The notes under the pieces were generated by a model, which did not search any database, was not told the origin of the DNA, and saw only the letters and a program-made list of their open reading frames with translations. The position numbers were made by a program, and so were the translations under genes. This document shows positions 1 through 8,398 of a stretch of DNA of 33,368 nt, one piece after another. Position 1 is the stretch's first letter; every line of letters begins with the position of its first letter. Source of the DNA: Acidobacteriota bacterium (GTDB lineage: Bacteria; Acidobacteriota; UBA4820; DSQY01); NCBI GenBank assembly GCA_021833665.1, contig JAKBES010000010.1, positions 1 through 33,368 of the forward strand, written 5' to 3'.

Positions 1-1458
1 TGGGGGCTTCACGATGGGCGGAGCCACGGGCTGTAGGATCGGAGCCGCGGGCGGCTGAGCGGGGGGCTGTGCGGGCGGTTTGGGTCTTGGCCTCGGTTTG
101 GGCGCCGGGAGGGGAACCGGAGGCTCGGCGGCCGCGGGGGCCGTGGCCGAAGCCTGGGGAAGGGCCGCCGAAGGCTTGGCGGCCTGCTGGGCGGGTATCT
201 CGGCCGAGGGGATCTCGGGTGAGCTTCTGGACCGGAACCAGAAGAAGGCTGCGGTCATGGCGCCCACGGCCAGAATGGCGAGGAGGCCCAGTCCGCCAAG
301 GAGCCATAGCGCATTAACGGCCTGTCCCTTGGGCGCGAGCTCGCCGCGCGCGGAAGGCGCGGCCGAGCCTTGGGCCGGGGGTGGAGGGCCCGGTTTGGCT
401 GGTGGCGCCTGCCCCATGGGGGCGGGGGCGGAGGGCGAGTCCGCCTGCGCCCGGGTGGGCATGGGTGGAGCGGCCGGGGGCTTGGCAGCGTGTGCGGGCG
501 GCGCGGGAGGGGGGACAGCCTGAGGGGCGGGTACGGGAGGCGCCGACGTGACGGTGTTGGCCTCCACCCATGGGACGGGCGCCTGCCCCGCGTGGGGCAG
601 CCCCGCGCCCGCCATGAAGGCGTCCACGTCCTCCACCAGTTGGCGTGCGGAAGCGTAACGCTGGTCCGGGTCCTTGGCCATGAGATGGAAGAGGATCCGG
701 TCCACGTCCTCTGGGATGGCGGCGTTGATGGACCGGGAAGGCCGGGGATCCTCGCGGAGGATGCTGTAGGTGACGGTCGTGATGTCCTCGCCGGGGAAGG
801 GTTTCTGGCACGTCAGCAGCTCATAGAGGACGGTACCTAAAGAAAAGAGATCCGAACGGCCGTCCACGGGTTTGCCCATGATCTGCTCGGGGGACATGTA
901 AGCGGGGGTCCCCAGGAACTGCCCCTCACGGGTCAGCTCCGAGGTGGGAACCTTGGCGATGCCGAAATCCATGAGCTTCACGTGTCCGTCGGGAGTCTGG
1001 ACGATGTTCGCCGGCTTGATGTCCCGGTGAACGACGCCGTTCCGGTGGGCGTAGTCGAGGGCGGAGGCGATTTCCCTGGCGAGGGCCAGAACCGGCTCCG
1101 CGTCCGGAAAGGTGCGCTGGCGGATCTTGTGATTCCAGGGCAGGCCCTCCACGAACTCCATGGCGATGAAGGGCGGACCTCCGGCGGCGCCGTCGTCGGC
1201 TTCATAGATGGTCACGATGGCGGGATGGCTCAGGCGCCCGGCGGCGCGCGCCTCCCGCAGAAACCGCTCCCTGAACTCGCGGATCCTGAATTCTTCCAGC
1301 CCCTGAGGGAGGACGATGGTCTTGATCGCCACGTCCCGGTCGATGAGGGGGTCGCGGGCGAGGTACACAACTCCCATGGCGCCGCGGCCTAGGACGCTCG
1401 CGACTTTATACTTCCCGATCTTGGGCGGGATGCCGCCATGGGCCGGCTCGCCAGTCAA
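1..1458 (-). CDS. Hanks-type Ser/Thr protein kinase, C-terminus cut by window edge
   Basis: Membrane-anchored eukaryotic-type protein kinase, the last visible gene of the minus-strand operon. The frame stays open to base 1, giving at least 486 codons. Kinase motifs are in order: Gly-rich loop LGRGAMGVVY (about residues 23-32), VAIK lysine, HRDIKPAN (144-151), DFG (164-166) and a SPEQ form of the APE motif. A Pro/Ala-rich linker follows, then a transmembrane segment near 384-407 and a second, extracytoplasmic Pro-rich stretch running off the window. The start is TTG at 1458-1456. An in-frame TGA lies four codons upstream, a GAGGTGG Shine-Dalgarno sits 4 bases before it, and TTGA overlaps the stop of the upstream deacetylase gene, which suggests translational coupling. 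Substrates cannot be told from sequence; the operon suggests envelope control. Confidence 0.93.
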   Translation of the reverse strand, partial: MTGEPAHGGIPPKIGKYKVASVLGRGAMGVVYLARDPLIDRDVAIKTIVLPQGLEEFRIREFRERFLREARAAGRLSHPAIVTIYEADDGAAGGPPFIAMEFVEGLPWNHKIRQRTFPDAEPVLALAREIASALDYAHRNGVVHRDIKPANIVQTPDGHVKLMDFGIAKVPTSELTREGQFLGTPAYMSPEQIMGKPVDGRSDLFSLGTVLYELLTCQKPFPGEDITTVTYSILREDPRPSRSINAAIPEDVDRILFHLMAKDPDQRYASARQLVEDVDAFMAGAGLPHAGQAPVPWVEANTVTSAPPVPAPQAVPPPAPPAHAAKPPAAPPMPTRAQADSPSAPAPMGQAPPAKPGPPPPAQGSAAPSARGELAPKGQAVNALWLLGGLGLLAILAVGAMTAAFFWFRSRSSPEIPSAEIPAQQAAKPSAALPQASATAPAAAEPPVPLPAPKPRPRPKPPAQPPAQPPAAPILQPVAPPIVKPP

Positions 1459-2432
1459 TGGACCACCTCACGCAGCGGCACGATCCTAACCCCCTTGGAG
1501 CGCCAGTAGGGCAGGCGGAAGGCCAAAGCTTCGATGGTTCGAGGGCGCAAGTGCCCGATAGCCACCGGTGCCCCCTCCCGCTCCGACCGCGCGGCCCACG
1601 AGTCGATCTGCTTGATGATAGCACCATCTTCGTCCACGTCGTCAAGAAAGACGGACCGATAAGCCGCGGGGATGCCGGCGGCCCGTGCCGTGTCATAGGC
1701 CACCGTGCGGGCCGAGGTGCGGCTGTCCAGGAAATAGAGTCCCCGCGCCTTGAGGGCCGAGCAGACGGCCTCCATGAGCGGGCGGTCCGTGGTGGCGAGG
1801 GAGCCCATGTGGTTGTTCACTCCCTCCGCGAAAGGGACCCCTTTCAGATCCAAGTCCACGATCCGCCCGATTTCGCCCTCGGGCATGCCCACCAGGAGCG
1901 TCCCCGGCGTGGTCTTCCACTGGCCCGAACCTTCTGGCTCCATGGGGCAGTGGAGGATGACGGCGAAGCCCCGGTCATGGAAAAGGGTCGCGGAGGCTTC
2001 GGAGTAAGGAAGGAACGGAATGACGGCGAAGGTCGTTTCTTTGGGGAGTTTTTCTGCGGCAGTCTGGGCGAGATCCAGCCGGTAACCTACGTCGTCGATG
2101 ACGAGACAGATCCGGCGCTCACCCTCCCGGGGAAGGGGTCGGGGCGGCGCGGGCGTGGCCCTGTCCGCGGGGGGGCTCTCAGGCCACAGCGGGGGCTCCG
2201 CCTGGGGGTGATCCCGCTTCTTGGGGGCCGGTTTGGGCACGTTCCGGGTCTGCTGCTTCGCCACGGGACGCTCGGGGGCCTTGGTCTCAGGCTTTGGGGT
2301 TACCCGGCACCTTAGGAACACGGTGAAGATCAGGGCAAGGAAGAGAACGAGCACCAGCCAGAGCGGAACGTCCGGCCCCCGGCGTGCGCCTCTCCTGCCT
2401 TTGCCCCTGAAGGAAGCCTTGTTAGCGCCCAT
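1455..2432 (-). CDS. yibQ: YibQ-type divergent polysaccharide deacetylase (DUF610)
   Basis: A 325-residue protein with a basic N-terminus, one membrane anchor (about residues 23-41), a Pro/Lys-rich linker and a divergent polysaccharide deacetylase domain from about residue 105. Visible family motifs are IDDVGY (Asp113-Asp114), HCPMEP, NNHMGS, FLDSRT, FLDD and GHLRPRT, the equivalents of metal-site and active-site segments in NodB-like folds. The family is usually found beside envC and ctpA homologues, as here, and is thought to act on envelope glycan; its true substrate is not established. The start ATG overlaps the upstream S41-like gene by 11 bases and has AAGGA close in front. Length is close to the family norm plus an N-terminal anchor. 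Confidence 0.9.
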   Translation of the reverse strand: MGANKASFRGKGRRGARRGPDVPLWLVLVLFLALIFTVFLRCRVTPKPETKAPERPVAKQQTRNVPKPAPKKRDHPQAEPPLWPESPPADRATPAPPRPLPREGERRICLVIDDVGYRLDLAQTAAEKLPKETTFAVIPFLPYSEASATLFHDRGFAVILHCPMEPEGSGQWKTTPGTLLVGMPEGEIGRIVDLDLKGVPFAEGVNNHMGSLATTDRPLMEAVCSALKARGLYFLDSRTSARTVAYDTARAAGIPAAYRSVFLDDVDEDGAIIKQIDSWAARSEREGAPVAIGHLRPRTIEALAFRLPYWRSKGVRIVPLREVVH

Positions 2433-3612
2433 GGTCCTTGAGGCCGCCGCTCGCCGGTCTTGGCTGGACCTTGTCCCCCTTCCCGATGACAGGACTGGGG
2501 GCGGGTGGCCGGGCCTTGAGGGTCTGGAGGTAGATCTCCTCTGGCTTGGCGCCCTCGGCGAAGGTCAGCGGGATGGCCGGCGGTACGGGATGGCCGTCGA
2601 GGGCTTCGCCTTGGGGGGCGAGAAAGTAGGCCGTATTGAGCCTGAGAAGACCCCCGTTTTCCAAGGGAAAGTCCTGGCTGTAAGGTGCCCAGCCGAAGGT
2701 GGGACCGCCGGCCAGGAGGGCCCCGCCTCCCGCCAATGCGAGGGCCAGTACTTCACCGGCGCGAGCCGTCGTGTCGTTCACCAAGACTCGTGTAACCTTT
2801 CCCGCCAGGAGACCGGGGCCCGCCAGGGGGTCGTGGACCACCCCCTTGGGACCCTTGCGTGCGGGACCCTGTCCCTTGCCCAGCAGGTCCCCTGCCCATC
2901 TCAGGGCCGCCCGCGCGTCGTCGGCGGCGCACCCTCTGAGGTCCACGACGACGGGGCCCTTGGCCGTCGCCATGGCCCTGCTCACATCCGGCGGCAGAGA
3001 GGCCTCGATGCAGGGCAGAACCAGAGCCCCGGAGCCGTTGCCCAGAGGCAGCCAGCGGGGGGGCGCGGGGGCTTGCCGGGTCAGGGTCACCGTATAGGAC
3101 TGCCAGGACTCCTGCTTGATGAAGATGCAGCGGACCTTTTCGCCCGGGGTCCCGCGCATGGCCTCCAGCACTTGGGGGTAAGTGAGGTCGTAGGTGGAGC
3201 GGTCGCCGATGAAGCGGAGGGCGTCACCGGGGTGGATGGACGGATCTTGGCCGGGATAGGAGGCCAGCACCTTGGCGAAATCGCTCTCCTTGGTTACGTA
3301 AATGGGCAAGGCCGCGGGAGCCCTATCCAGTGCCCTGTAGGCGGCCACTTCATCGGGAGGGATGTAGGCGCATTCGGGGCCCGCGCTGGAGGCGGCCCCC
3401 TTGAGGGCGCCCAGGATCACTTCATCGGGCGTCTTGGGGTCCACGTAGTCCTTCAGGACCATGCCAAAAATGCGCTGGAAGAGAGACCAGGAGGCCTCGT
3501 CCAAAGGCGGCTTCGTCTCGGCGCTCTGTCCGAGGGCGGGCAAGGCGACCCAAACCACCAGAATCAGAGCCAGCGTGGCGTATCGTCTAACGGGCGCTGG
3601 AATTGGCCGCAT
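2422..3612 (-). CDS. S41 (CtpA-like) peptidase homologue lacking the catalytic Ser/Lys dyad
   Basis: A 396-residue exported protein with a signal peptide (about residues 1-29), a helical N-terminal part, a PDZ-like region (about 100-180) and an S41 tail-specific-protease fold. The S41 core is recognisable: VVVDLRG (221-227), VLVNDTTARAGE (276-287) and GGPTFGW (302-308). In active family members the equivalent motifs are N-x-(G)-S/T-A-S-A-S-E, with the nucleophilic Ser, and GEPTFGKG, with the general-base Lys. Here these positions are Arg284 and Trp308, and no serine remains in the first motif. I therefore predict a non-proteolytic scaffold or regulator. The frame is intact and the start has a strong AAAGGAG site, so it is not a decayed gene. 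It overlaps the envC-like gene by 26 bases and yibQ by 11. Confidence 0.88.
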   Translation of the reverse strand: MRPIPAPVRRYATLALILVVWVALPALGQSAETKPPLDEASWSLFQRIFGMVLKDYVDPKTPDEVILGALKGAASSAGPECAYIPPDEVAAYRALDRAPAALPIYVTKESDFAKVLASYPGQDPSIHPGDALRFIGDRSTYDLTYPQVLEAMRGTPGEKVRCIFIKQESWQSYTVTLTRQAPAPPRWLPLGNGSGALVLPCIEASLPPDVSRAMATAKGPVVVDLRGCAADDARAALRWAGDLLGKGQGPARKGPKGVVHDPLAGPGLLAGKVTRVLVNDTTARAGEVLALALAGGGALLAGGPTFGWAPYSQDFPLENGGLLRLNTAYFLAPQGEALDGHPVPPAIPLTFAEGAKPEEIYLQTLKARPPAPSPVIGKGDKVQPRPASGGLKDHGR

Positions 3613-4744
3613 GCGGTTCTCCTTTCAACCAGAGGGCCGGGTCTACCGCCTTGGCGCCCTGGCGCAGTTCGAAGTAAAGGGCCGTCGTGCCCGTGGCCGC
3701 GTTTTCACCCACGGCCCCCAAGACCTGGCCCTGGGCCAGCGTCTGCCCCTTGGCGGCCGAAATCTGGTCCAGATGACCGTAGATGCTGAAGAACCCGCCC
3801 GGGTGGCTCAAGATCACCGTGTAGCCGTAGCCCGAAAGCCAGCCCGCATACTCCACCTGCCCGTCGAAGACGGCTTTCACGGGGGAGCCCAAGGGGGCGC
3901 CCACGTCGAGGCCGGGGTGGGGGACGCGGGTCCTGAACTTGGGATGGATGAAATCCCCGAACCCCCGCAGGACGGTACCTTCGCAGGGCCGAGGCAGAAG
4001 CCCGCGGGCCAGGGCCATGTTCTTGCTCATGAGGTCCACGCGGCCTCGAAAAGCCAGATCTGTCACGTAACGGTCCATGGCCTTGGCGGCGGCGAGGGTC
4101 TCCTCCAGTCCAAGCTGGGCCGTCTGCCGCTCCTGGCTGAGGCGGGCCAGGAGGGCGCTCTGGCGGGCTTGCTCGGCCAGGAGGGCTTGGCGCTCGCGCT
4201 GCGTGTTCAAGGCGCGCGTTCGTAACGCTTCCTCAGAGGCGGCCAGGTCGCTCTGAAGCCGCGCCTGGTCCGCTCGCACGTTGGAGAGGCGGCGGAATGC
4301 CGCTGCATCCCTGGTCCCCAGCGCGCTCAGGTACAGGCCCGCCGACCGAAGATCCTGCGTGGAGTTCACCGCGAAGAGAAGGCGGTACTGTTGGAGGACT
4401 CCGAGGGCGTACACCTGGCGCATCCGCAGGCGGAGGTACCGGCGCGCCCGTTCCTCCTGCCGGGAAAGATCGGCCAAACGGGCCGTGGCTGTCTCCACGG
4501 CGGCCGCGGCTTGGGCCTGCTGGCTCTCCATGCGGGCCAGCATCATCTCGTCAAGCCTGAGGCGCCGCTTCACAAGGTCCATCCGGTCCAGGACGCCCTG
4601 CTGCTTGCCGGCGATCTCGGCGATCTGCCCCGCGAGCCTCCGGATGGCCGCCTCCGCGTCGCCCTTGGGGGCCTGCTGGGCGGGACTGAGGGTGGCCAGC
4701 GATCCCAGGAAGGCGAGAGCCAGCGCCGACTGGCGGAGTTTCAC
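3587..4744 (-). CDS. envC: EnvC-like murein hydrolase activator, coiled coil plus degenerate LytM (M23) domain
   Basis: A 385-residue periplasmic protein: signal peptide (1-22), a long coiled coil (about 28-225) and a C-terminal LytM/M23 domain (about 255-375). Two M23 metal ligands are kept in HPGLD (His276, Asp280), and His314 and YGHL (324) remain. The final HxH motif that gives the third zinc ligand is replaced by ALYFE (Ala355, Tyr357), as in E. coli EnvC, which reads LYFE here and activates amidases without cutting murein itself. I infer an activator rather than an endopeptidase. No amidase gene is visible in the window. The start is GTG at 4744, forming a GTGA overlap with the stop of the phosphodiesterase gene; an upstream in-frame extension of 77 codons would run inside that gene and has no signal sequence at its front. 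Confidence 0.9.
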   Translation of the reverse strand: MKLRQSALALAFLGSLATLSPAQQAPKGDAEAAIRRLAGQIAEIAGKQQGVLDRMDLVKRRLRLDEMMLARMESQQAQAAAAVETATARLADLSRQEERARRYLRLRMRQVYALGVLQQYRLLFAVNSTQDLRSAGLYLSALGTRDAAAFRRLSNVRADQARLQSDLAASEEALRTRALNTQRERQALLAEQARQSALLARLSQERQTAQLGLEETLAAAKAMDRYVTDLAFRGRVDLMSKNMALARGLLPRPCEGTVLRGFGDFIHPKFRTRVPHPGLDVGAPLGSPVKAVFDGQVEYAGWLSGYGYTVILSHPGGFFSIYGHLDQISAAKGQTLAQGQVLGAVGENAATGTTALYFELRQGAKAVDPALWLKGEPHAANSSAR

Positions 4745-6987
4745 GGCGCGGCCTCCAGGAGGGGCCGGCCTTCGAGATCGCCGGGCGGCTTTACCCCGGA
4801 GAGGGCGAGGATCGTGGGGGCCATGTCGAGCATGTCCGGGTTCAAGTCCACCTTCCGGTTGCAAAAGAAGACTCCCGGCACGAAGGAGGGGTCCAGCGAA
4901 CAGTGATCCCCGCTCCACGGCGTGTCGTTGGGTTCCACGAGGCGCTCGGGAGCCCCGCCCAGGGACGTCTGCCACGACACCCGGTATCCCGGGGGATTGG
5001 CCACCCGAAGGTCGGGAGTGAGATTGGGATCGTAACCCTTGTAGAGCTCGTCACGGGTGTAGACGGCGAAGACGGGCTTGCCGCCCGTGTCCGGGTCCAC
5101 CATCTCCGGGAGTTCCTTTTTGAGCCGCGCCATGAGGGCGTCGTACTCGGGGCCGGGGTTGACGCAGCCGTGGGCCTCCCGGCCCTTCAAGTTGATATAC
5201 ACGTTGCCCAGTCCCAGGGCATAGGCCTTGGTCCTGCTCCAGTCCACGTTCTTGAACAGAAGCCTGTTGTCGTCGAAGAGATCTTGGAGCGTGAGGGTGC
5301 CCGTGTCCGCCGTGAGCACCATGTAGCCGTGATCGATGAGCCACCGGTTCGTATTCACGGCGCGCCGGAACGACGTGAAGCCGTGGTCCGACAGAACGAT
5401 GAGCGCCGCCCCCTTGGGCATGAGATTCATGGCCTCGCCCACGATGGTGTCCATGCGCTCGTAGGTCTTGCGCATGGCCGCTTCGTACCGGGGCGCCTTG
5501 GCCGCGTCGTACATGGGATGCGCGGGATCGAGGTAGCGCCAGAGCACGTGGGCCGTGCGATCCGTGAACTCGTAGACCTGAACGTAGAGGTCCCAATCCC
5601 CGTCTTTTAGGAGCCCCTTCATCATCTTCTCGTAGGCGTCCACGGTCTGGTTCATGTCCGAGAGAAATTGCGCCTCGTCCGCCAGGCCCGAGGAGATGGT
5701 CCACGTGTCCTCGGCCCACCCCATGGTCTTGTAAAACCCGAACCGCTTCAGGAGCTTCTCCGCGTAGTCCGGCGGGTAGGAGATGGGGATGCCGTGATCC
5801 TCCGGATGAAAGTGGATGGGGGACATATACAGTCGCACCGAGGGCTCCACGGCCAGAAGATAGAACCGGACCATGCCTTGGAGGTGGAGAAGCCGGTTGA
5901 AGGCGAAGTCCAGGACGACCCAGTCGGACCACTGGCCCACTTTCAGGGTGCTCCCGTGGCCCTGCACGTCGTAGGTGCAGGTCCCCGCGGTCGCATCCCA
6001 GGACAGGGCGAGGGGGACGTCGATCGTGGCGGGCACTCCGCCCGCCTTGAGCTTCTCCTCGGCGCGCTTCTTCAATTGCTCCACCACGGCCGGGTCCGTT
6101 TCGCATCCCGGCGCGTCCTGGACCACGTACTCGTAGAAGGGCTTGTTGAAGGGGCCTTGGATCTTGGTGTGCACGGGCTGGGGAGCACCGGGAGGGAGGG
6201 CCACGATGTCCACGGAGAACTCGTTGCTCCCGGCCGTGAGGGACGGGTCCGTCGTAAAAATGTAGGGCGTGCCCACGCGGCCGCGCATGTCGGGAACGCC
6301 GAGGCCCGCCAGGAGCCGTCCCTCGCGGTAGGGCTTGGCGGGGAAGGTGTCAGGCACGCGAAACACGAGGCATTTTCTCCCCGCCGCCGCGGCCGTCTCC
6401 CAGAAAGGCGTCCCCACCAGGTGGTTGATGGGTACGGGCACCCGGGACGGGATGTCGCGTCCCACCGTACTCCATGCGCCCGCCGCGAGGAGGACCCCCG
6501 CGGCCGCCGCCGAAGCCATAACCATGGGCCCTCGTCTGCCCAGGAGCCGGGCGCCCCCCCAGGCAAGGAGGAAGGCGGCCAGGAACACCGCCGCGGAGAG
6601 GGCCGAACGGTTCCACTTGCCCAGGAGAAAAACCTTGGAGCCTTCCTCCATGAGGGCGAAGGAGGGCTTGTAGGTTTTTACGTCCCTCGCCAGAAAGTCG
6701 AAGACGTGGTTCTTTCCCGGATTCAGCCCCGTCATGAAGGCGCCCCAAGAGACGGGAGTCTGAGGCGGGTTGGTGACCTTCAGGTTTTTGAACGTTCCCT
6801 GCGCCGCCAGCCTGGTGAGGTTGGGCATGACGCCCTCGGCCATGTACTTGCGCACCAGGGTGGGATCGGCGCCGTCAAACCCCAGGACTACGACCTTGGG
6901 CGGCGGGGACGGGGCGGCCAGGGCCGCGAAGGTCATGAAAAGCGCCGACGCCAGGCCCGCCAGGGCGGGCGTTGGGCGCCGAGTCAT
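4741..6987 (-). CDS. Membrane-anchored alkaline-phosphatase-superfamily phosphodiesterase
   Basis: A 748-residue exported enzyme of the type I phosphodiesterase/nucleotide pyrophosphatase group. A signal peptide (about 1-25) precedes the catalytic domain. Metal-binding GFDGAD (36-41), the nucleophile segment PPQTPVSW with Thr77 as probable nucleophile, and MTGLNPGKNHVFDF (85-98) are clear; VLSDHGF and SGDHCS, later in the protein, are the other metal-binding segments. Two hydrophobic helices (about 129-147 and 154-173) interrupt the domain after the nucleophile half and probably tether it to the membrane with both halves on the same side. The C-terminal MLDMAPTIL motif is typical of sulfatase-like folds. 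The substrate is unknown. ATGA overlaps the purA stop and GTGA joins it to the envC-like gene. Confidence 0.88.
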   Translation of the reverse strand: MTRRPTPALAGLASALFMTFAALAAPSPPPKVVVLGFDGADPTLVRKYMAEGVMPNLTRLAAQGTFKNLKVTNPPQTPVSWGAFMTGLNPGKNHVFDFLARDVKTYKPSFALMEEGSKVFLLGKWNRSALSAAVFLAAFLLAWGGARLLGRRGPMVMASAAAAGVLLAAGAWSTVGRDIPSRVPVPINHLVGTPFWETAAAAGRKCLVFRVPDTFPAKPYREGRLLAGLGVPDMRGRVGTPYIFTTDPSLTAGSNEFSVDIVALPPGAPQPVHTKIQGPFNKPFYEYVVQDAPGCETDPAVVEQLKKRAEEKLKAGGVPATIDVPLALSWDATAGTCTYDVQGHGSTLKVGQWSDWVVLDFAFNRLLHLQGMVRFYLLAVEPSVRLYMSPIHFHPEDHGIPISYPPDYAEKLLKRFGFYKTMGWAEDTWTISSGLADEAQFLSDMNQTVDAYEKMMKGLLKDGDWDLYVQVYEFTDRTAHVLWRYLDPAHPMYDAAKAPRYEAAMRKTYERMDTIVGEAMNLMPKGAALIVLSDHGFTSFRRAVNTNRWLIDHGYMVLTADTGTLTLQDLFDDNRLLFKNVDWSRTKAYALGLGNVYINLKGREAHGCVNPGPEYDALMARLKKELPEMVDPDTGGKPVFAVYTRDELYKGYDPNLTPDLRVANPPGYRVSWQTSLGGAPERLVEPNDTPWSGDHCSLDPSFVPGVFFCNRKVDLNPDMLDMAPTILALSGVKPPGDLEGRPLLEAAP

Positions 6988-8288
6988 AGTCCCAGGAGCT
7001 TCCGAAGGGAGGCGTCCCGCACGATGGTGTGCGCCCGGTCCGGACCCGTGGAGAGGATGGCCACGGGCACTCCCGCCAGGCGCTCCAGTTGTTCAACGTA
7101 GGCCTTGGCGTTTTCGGGCAGGGCACCCCAATCGGTGGTGCCGTAAAGGCTCGTCTTCCAGCCGGGGAAGGTTTCGAGAACGGGGGTGGCTCCTTCCAAG
7201 ATCCACCGTCCCGCGGGGAACTCGGTGATGCGCTTGCCTTCGAACTCATAGGCGACGCAGACTTTCACTTCGTCGAAGGCGTCCAGGACGTCCAGGAGCG
7301 TGAGGGCCATGCCGTCGAGGGCGTTGATGCGCACCGAATATCTCGCCGCCACGGCATCGAACCACCCGCACCGGCGAGGCCGCCCCGTGGTGGTTCCATA
7401 CTCGTGGCCCCGCTCGCGGATCAGGTTCCCCTGCTCATTGTCCAGCTCGGACACGAAGGGTCCGGCGCCCACGCGGGTGCAGTAAGCTTTGAAAACTCCG
7501 ATGATGCTCTTGATCCTGGTGGGCGCCATTCCCAGCCCCGTGCACGCGCCGCCGGCCGTGCTGTTGCTGGAGGTGACGTAGGGGTAGGTGCCGTGATCCA
7601 CGTCCAGCAGGGTTCCCTGAGCCCCTTCGCAAAGGACCCGGCCGCCCGCGTCGATGGTGCTGTTCACCAGAGCCGACGTGTCGCACACCAGGGGCGCGAT
7701 TTCAGGGGCCAGCTCCAGGAACCGGGCCACGGCCTCCGCCGCGGGGATGCCGTCGTGGCCGAACATGGCTTTCAAGTAACGGTTTTTGTCCTCAGCCAGG
7801 CGCGTGATCTCGGCGCTCAGCCGGACCGGGTCCGTGAGGAAAATGGCGCGGACGCCCTCCCGGTTGTATTTGCTCTCGTAGCATGGGCCGATGCCCCGTC
7901 CCGTGGTCCCGATTTTGCCTTCGCCCTTGTTCGCCTCCCGCAGCTGGTCCAGGAGGGCGTGGTGGGGCAGGAGGAGGTGGGCCCGGTCGGAGATGCGCAG
8001 GGCCCCCACGTCAATGCCCGAGTCTTTGAGCGACCGAAGCTCCTTCACCAGGGCTTCGGGATCGATGACGATGCCGTTGCCGATGACGCATACCTTGCGC
8101 GCCGCCAGGATGCCCGAGGGCACCAGGTGCAACGCGTAGCGGCTGCCTCCGATAATGACCGTGTGGCCAGCGTTGTGGCCGCCTTGGTAGCGCGCCACGA
8201 GATCCGCGGCATCCGCCAGGAGGTTCACGATCTTGCCCTTGCCCTCATCGCCCCACTGTCCGCCCACGATGACCATCGGCATCTGCAT
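6984..8288 (-). CDS. purA: Adenylosuccinate synthetase
   Basis: GTP-dependent ligase that joins IMP and aspartate in the first committed step of AMP synthesis; cytoplasmic. The 434-residue product matches the usual family length. Near the N-terminus are GGQWGDEGKGK (9-19, catalytic Asp14) and GGHNAGHT (catalytic His42); TTGRGIGP, VLCEGAQGT and GVFKAYCTRVG follow, all hallmarks of PurA. The chosen ATG at 8288 has GAGAGGTG just upstream; two further ATGs at 8282 and 8276 are possible starts and would shorten it by only 2 to 4 residues. A longer upstream reading frame crosses the repeat-rich gap and is not supported. It lies between tpiA and the phosphodiesterase gene in the same operon. Confidence 0.97.
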   Translation of the reverse strand: MQMPMVIVGGQWGDEGKGKIVNLLADAADLVARYQGGHNAGHTVIIGGSRYALHLVPSGILAARKVCVIGNGIVIDPEALVKELRSLKDSGIDVGALRISDRAHLLLPHHALLDQLREANKGEGKIGTTGRGIGPCYESKYNREGVRAIFLTDPVRLSAEITRLAEDKNRYLKAMFGHDGIPAAEAVARFLELAPEIAPLVCDTSALVNSTIDAGGRVLCEGAQGTLLDVDHGTYPYVTSSNSTAGGACTGLGMAPTRIKSIIGVFKAYCTRVGAGPFVSELDNEQGNLIRERGHEYGTTTGRPRRCGWFDAVAARYSVRINALDGMALTLLDVLDAFDEVKVCVAYEFEGKRITEFPAGRWILEGATPVLETFPGWKTSLYGTTDWGALPENAKAYVEQLERLAGVPVAILSTGPDRAHTIVRDASLRKLLGL

Positions 8289-8338
8289 GCAACACCTCTC
8301 GCACAAACTCAAAACTATACCACTGAAGGGAGAGGGAC

Positions 8339-8370
8339 GTGAGAAAGGGAAAGTGAAAAGTGAAAAGAAG
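8339..8370. repeat. Short tandem GTGAAAA repeats in the tpiA-purA gap
   Basis: The 110-base gap between purA and tpiA holds a run of G/A-rich heptamers on the plus strand: GTGAGAAAG at 8339, then GTGAAAAG at 8353-8360 and again at 8360-8367 (period 7). The same octamer occurs twice, on the other strand, downstream of degQ, and a related unit lies before rbfA. No gene or terminator is seen in the gap. Confidence 0.7.
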
Positions 8371-8398
8371 GTTCCGAGTCCCCTGGCCCTCGGTGCAC

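Noticed and set aside
2422-3612. Annotating the S41 protein as an active C-terminal processing peptidase
   Set aside because: Both catalytic positions are replaced (Arg284 and Trp308).
3587-4744. Annotating the LytM protein as an active M23 endopeptidase
   Set aside because: The HxH motif for the third zinc ligand is missing (ALYFE), matching the EnvC activator pattern.
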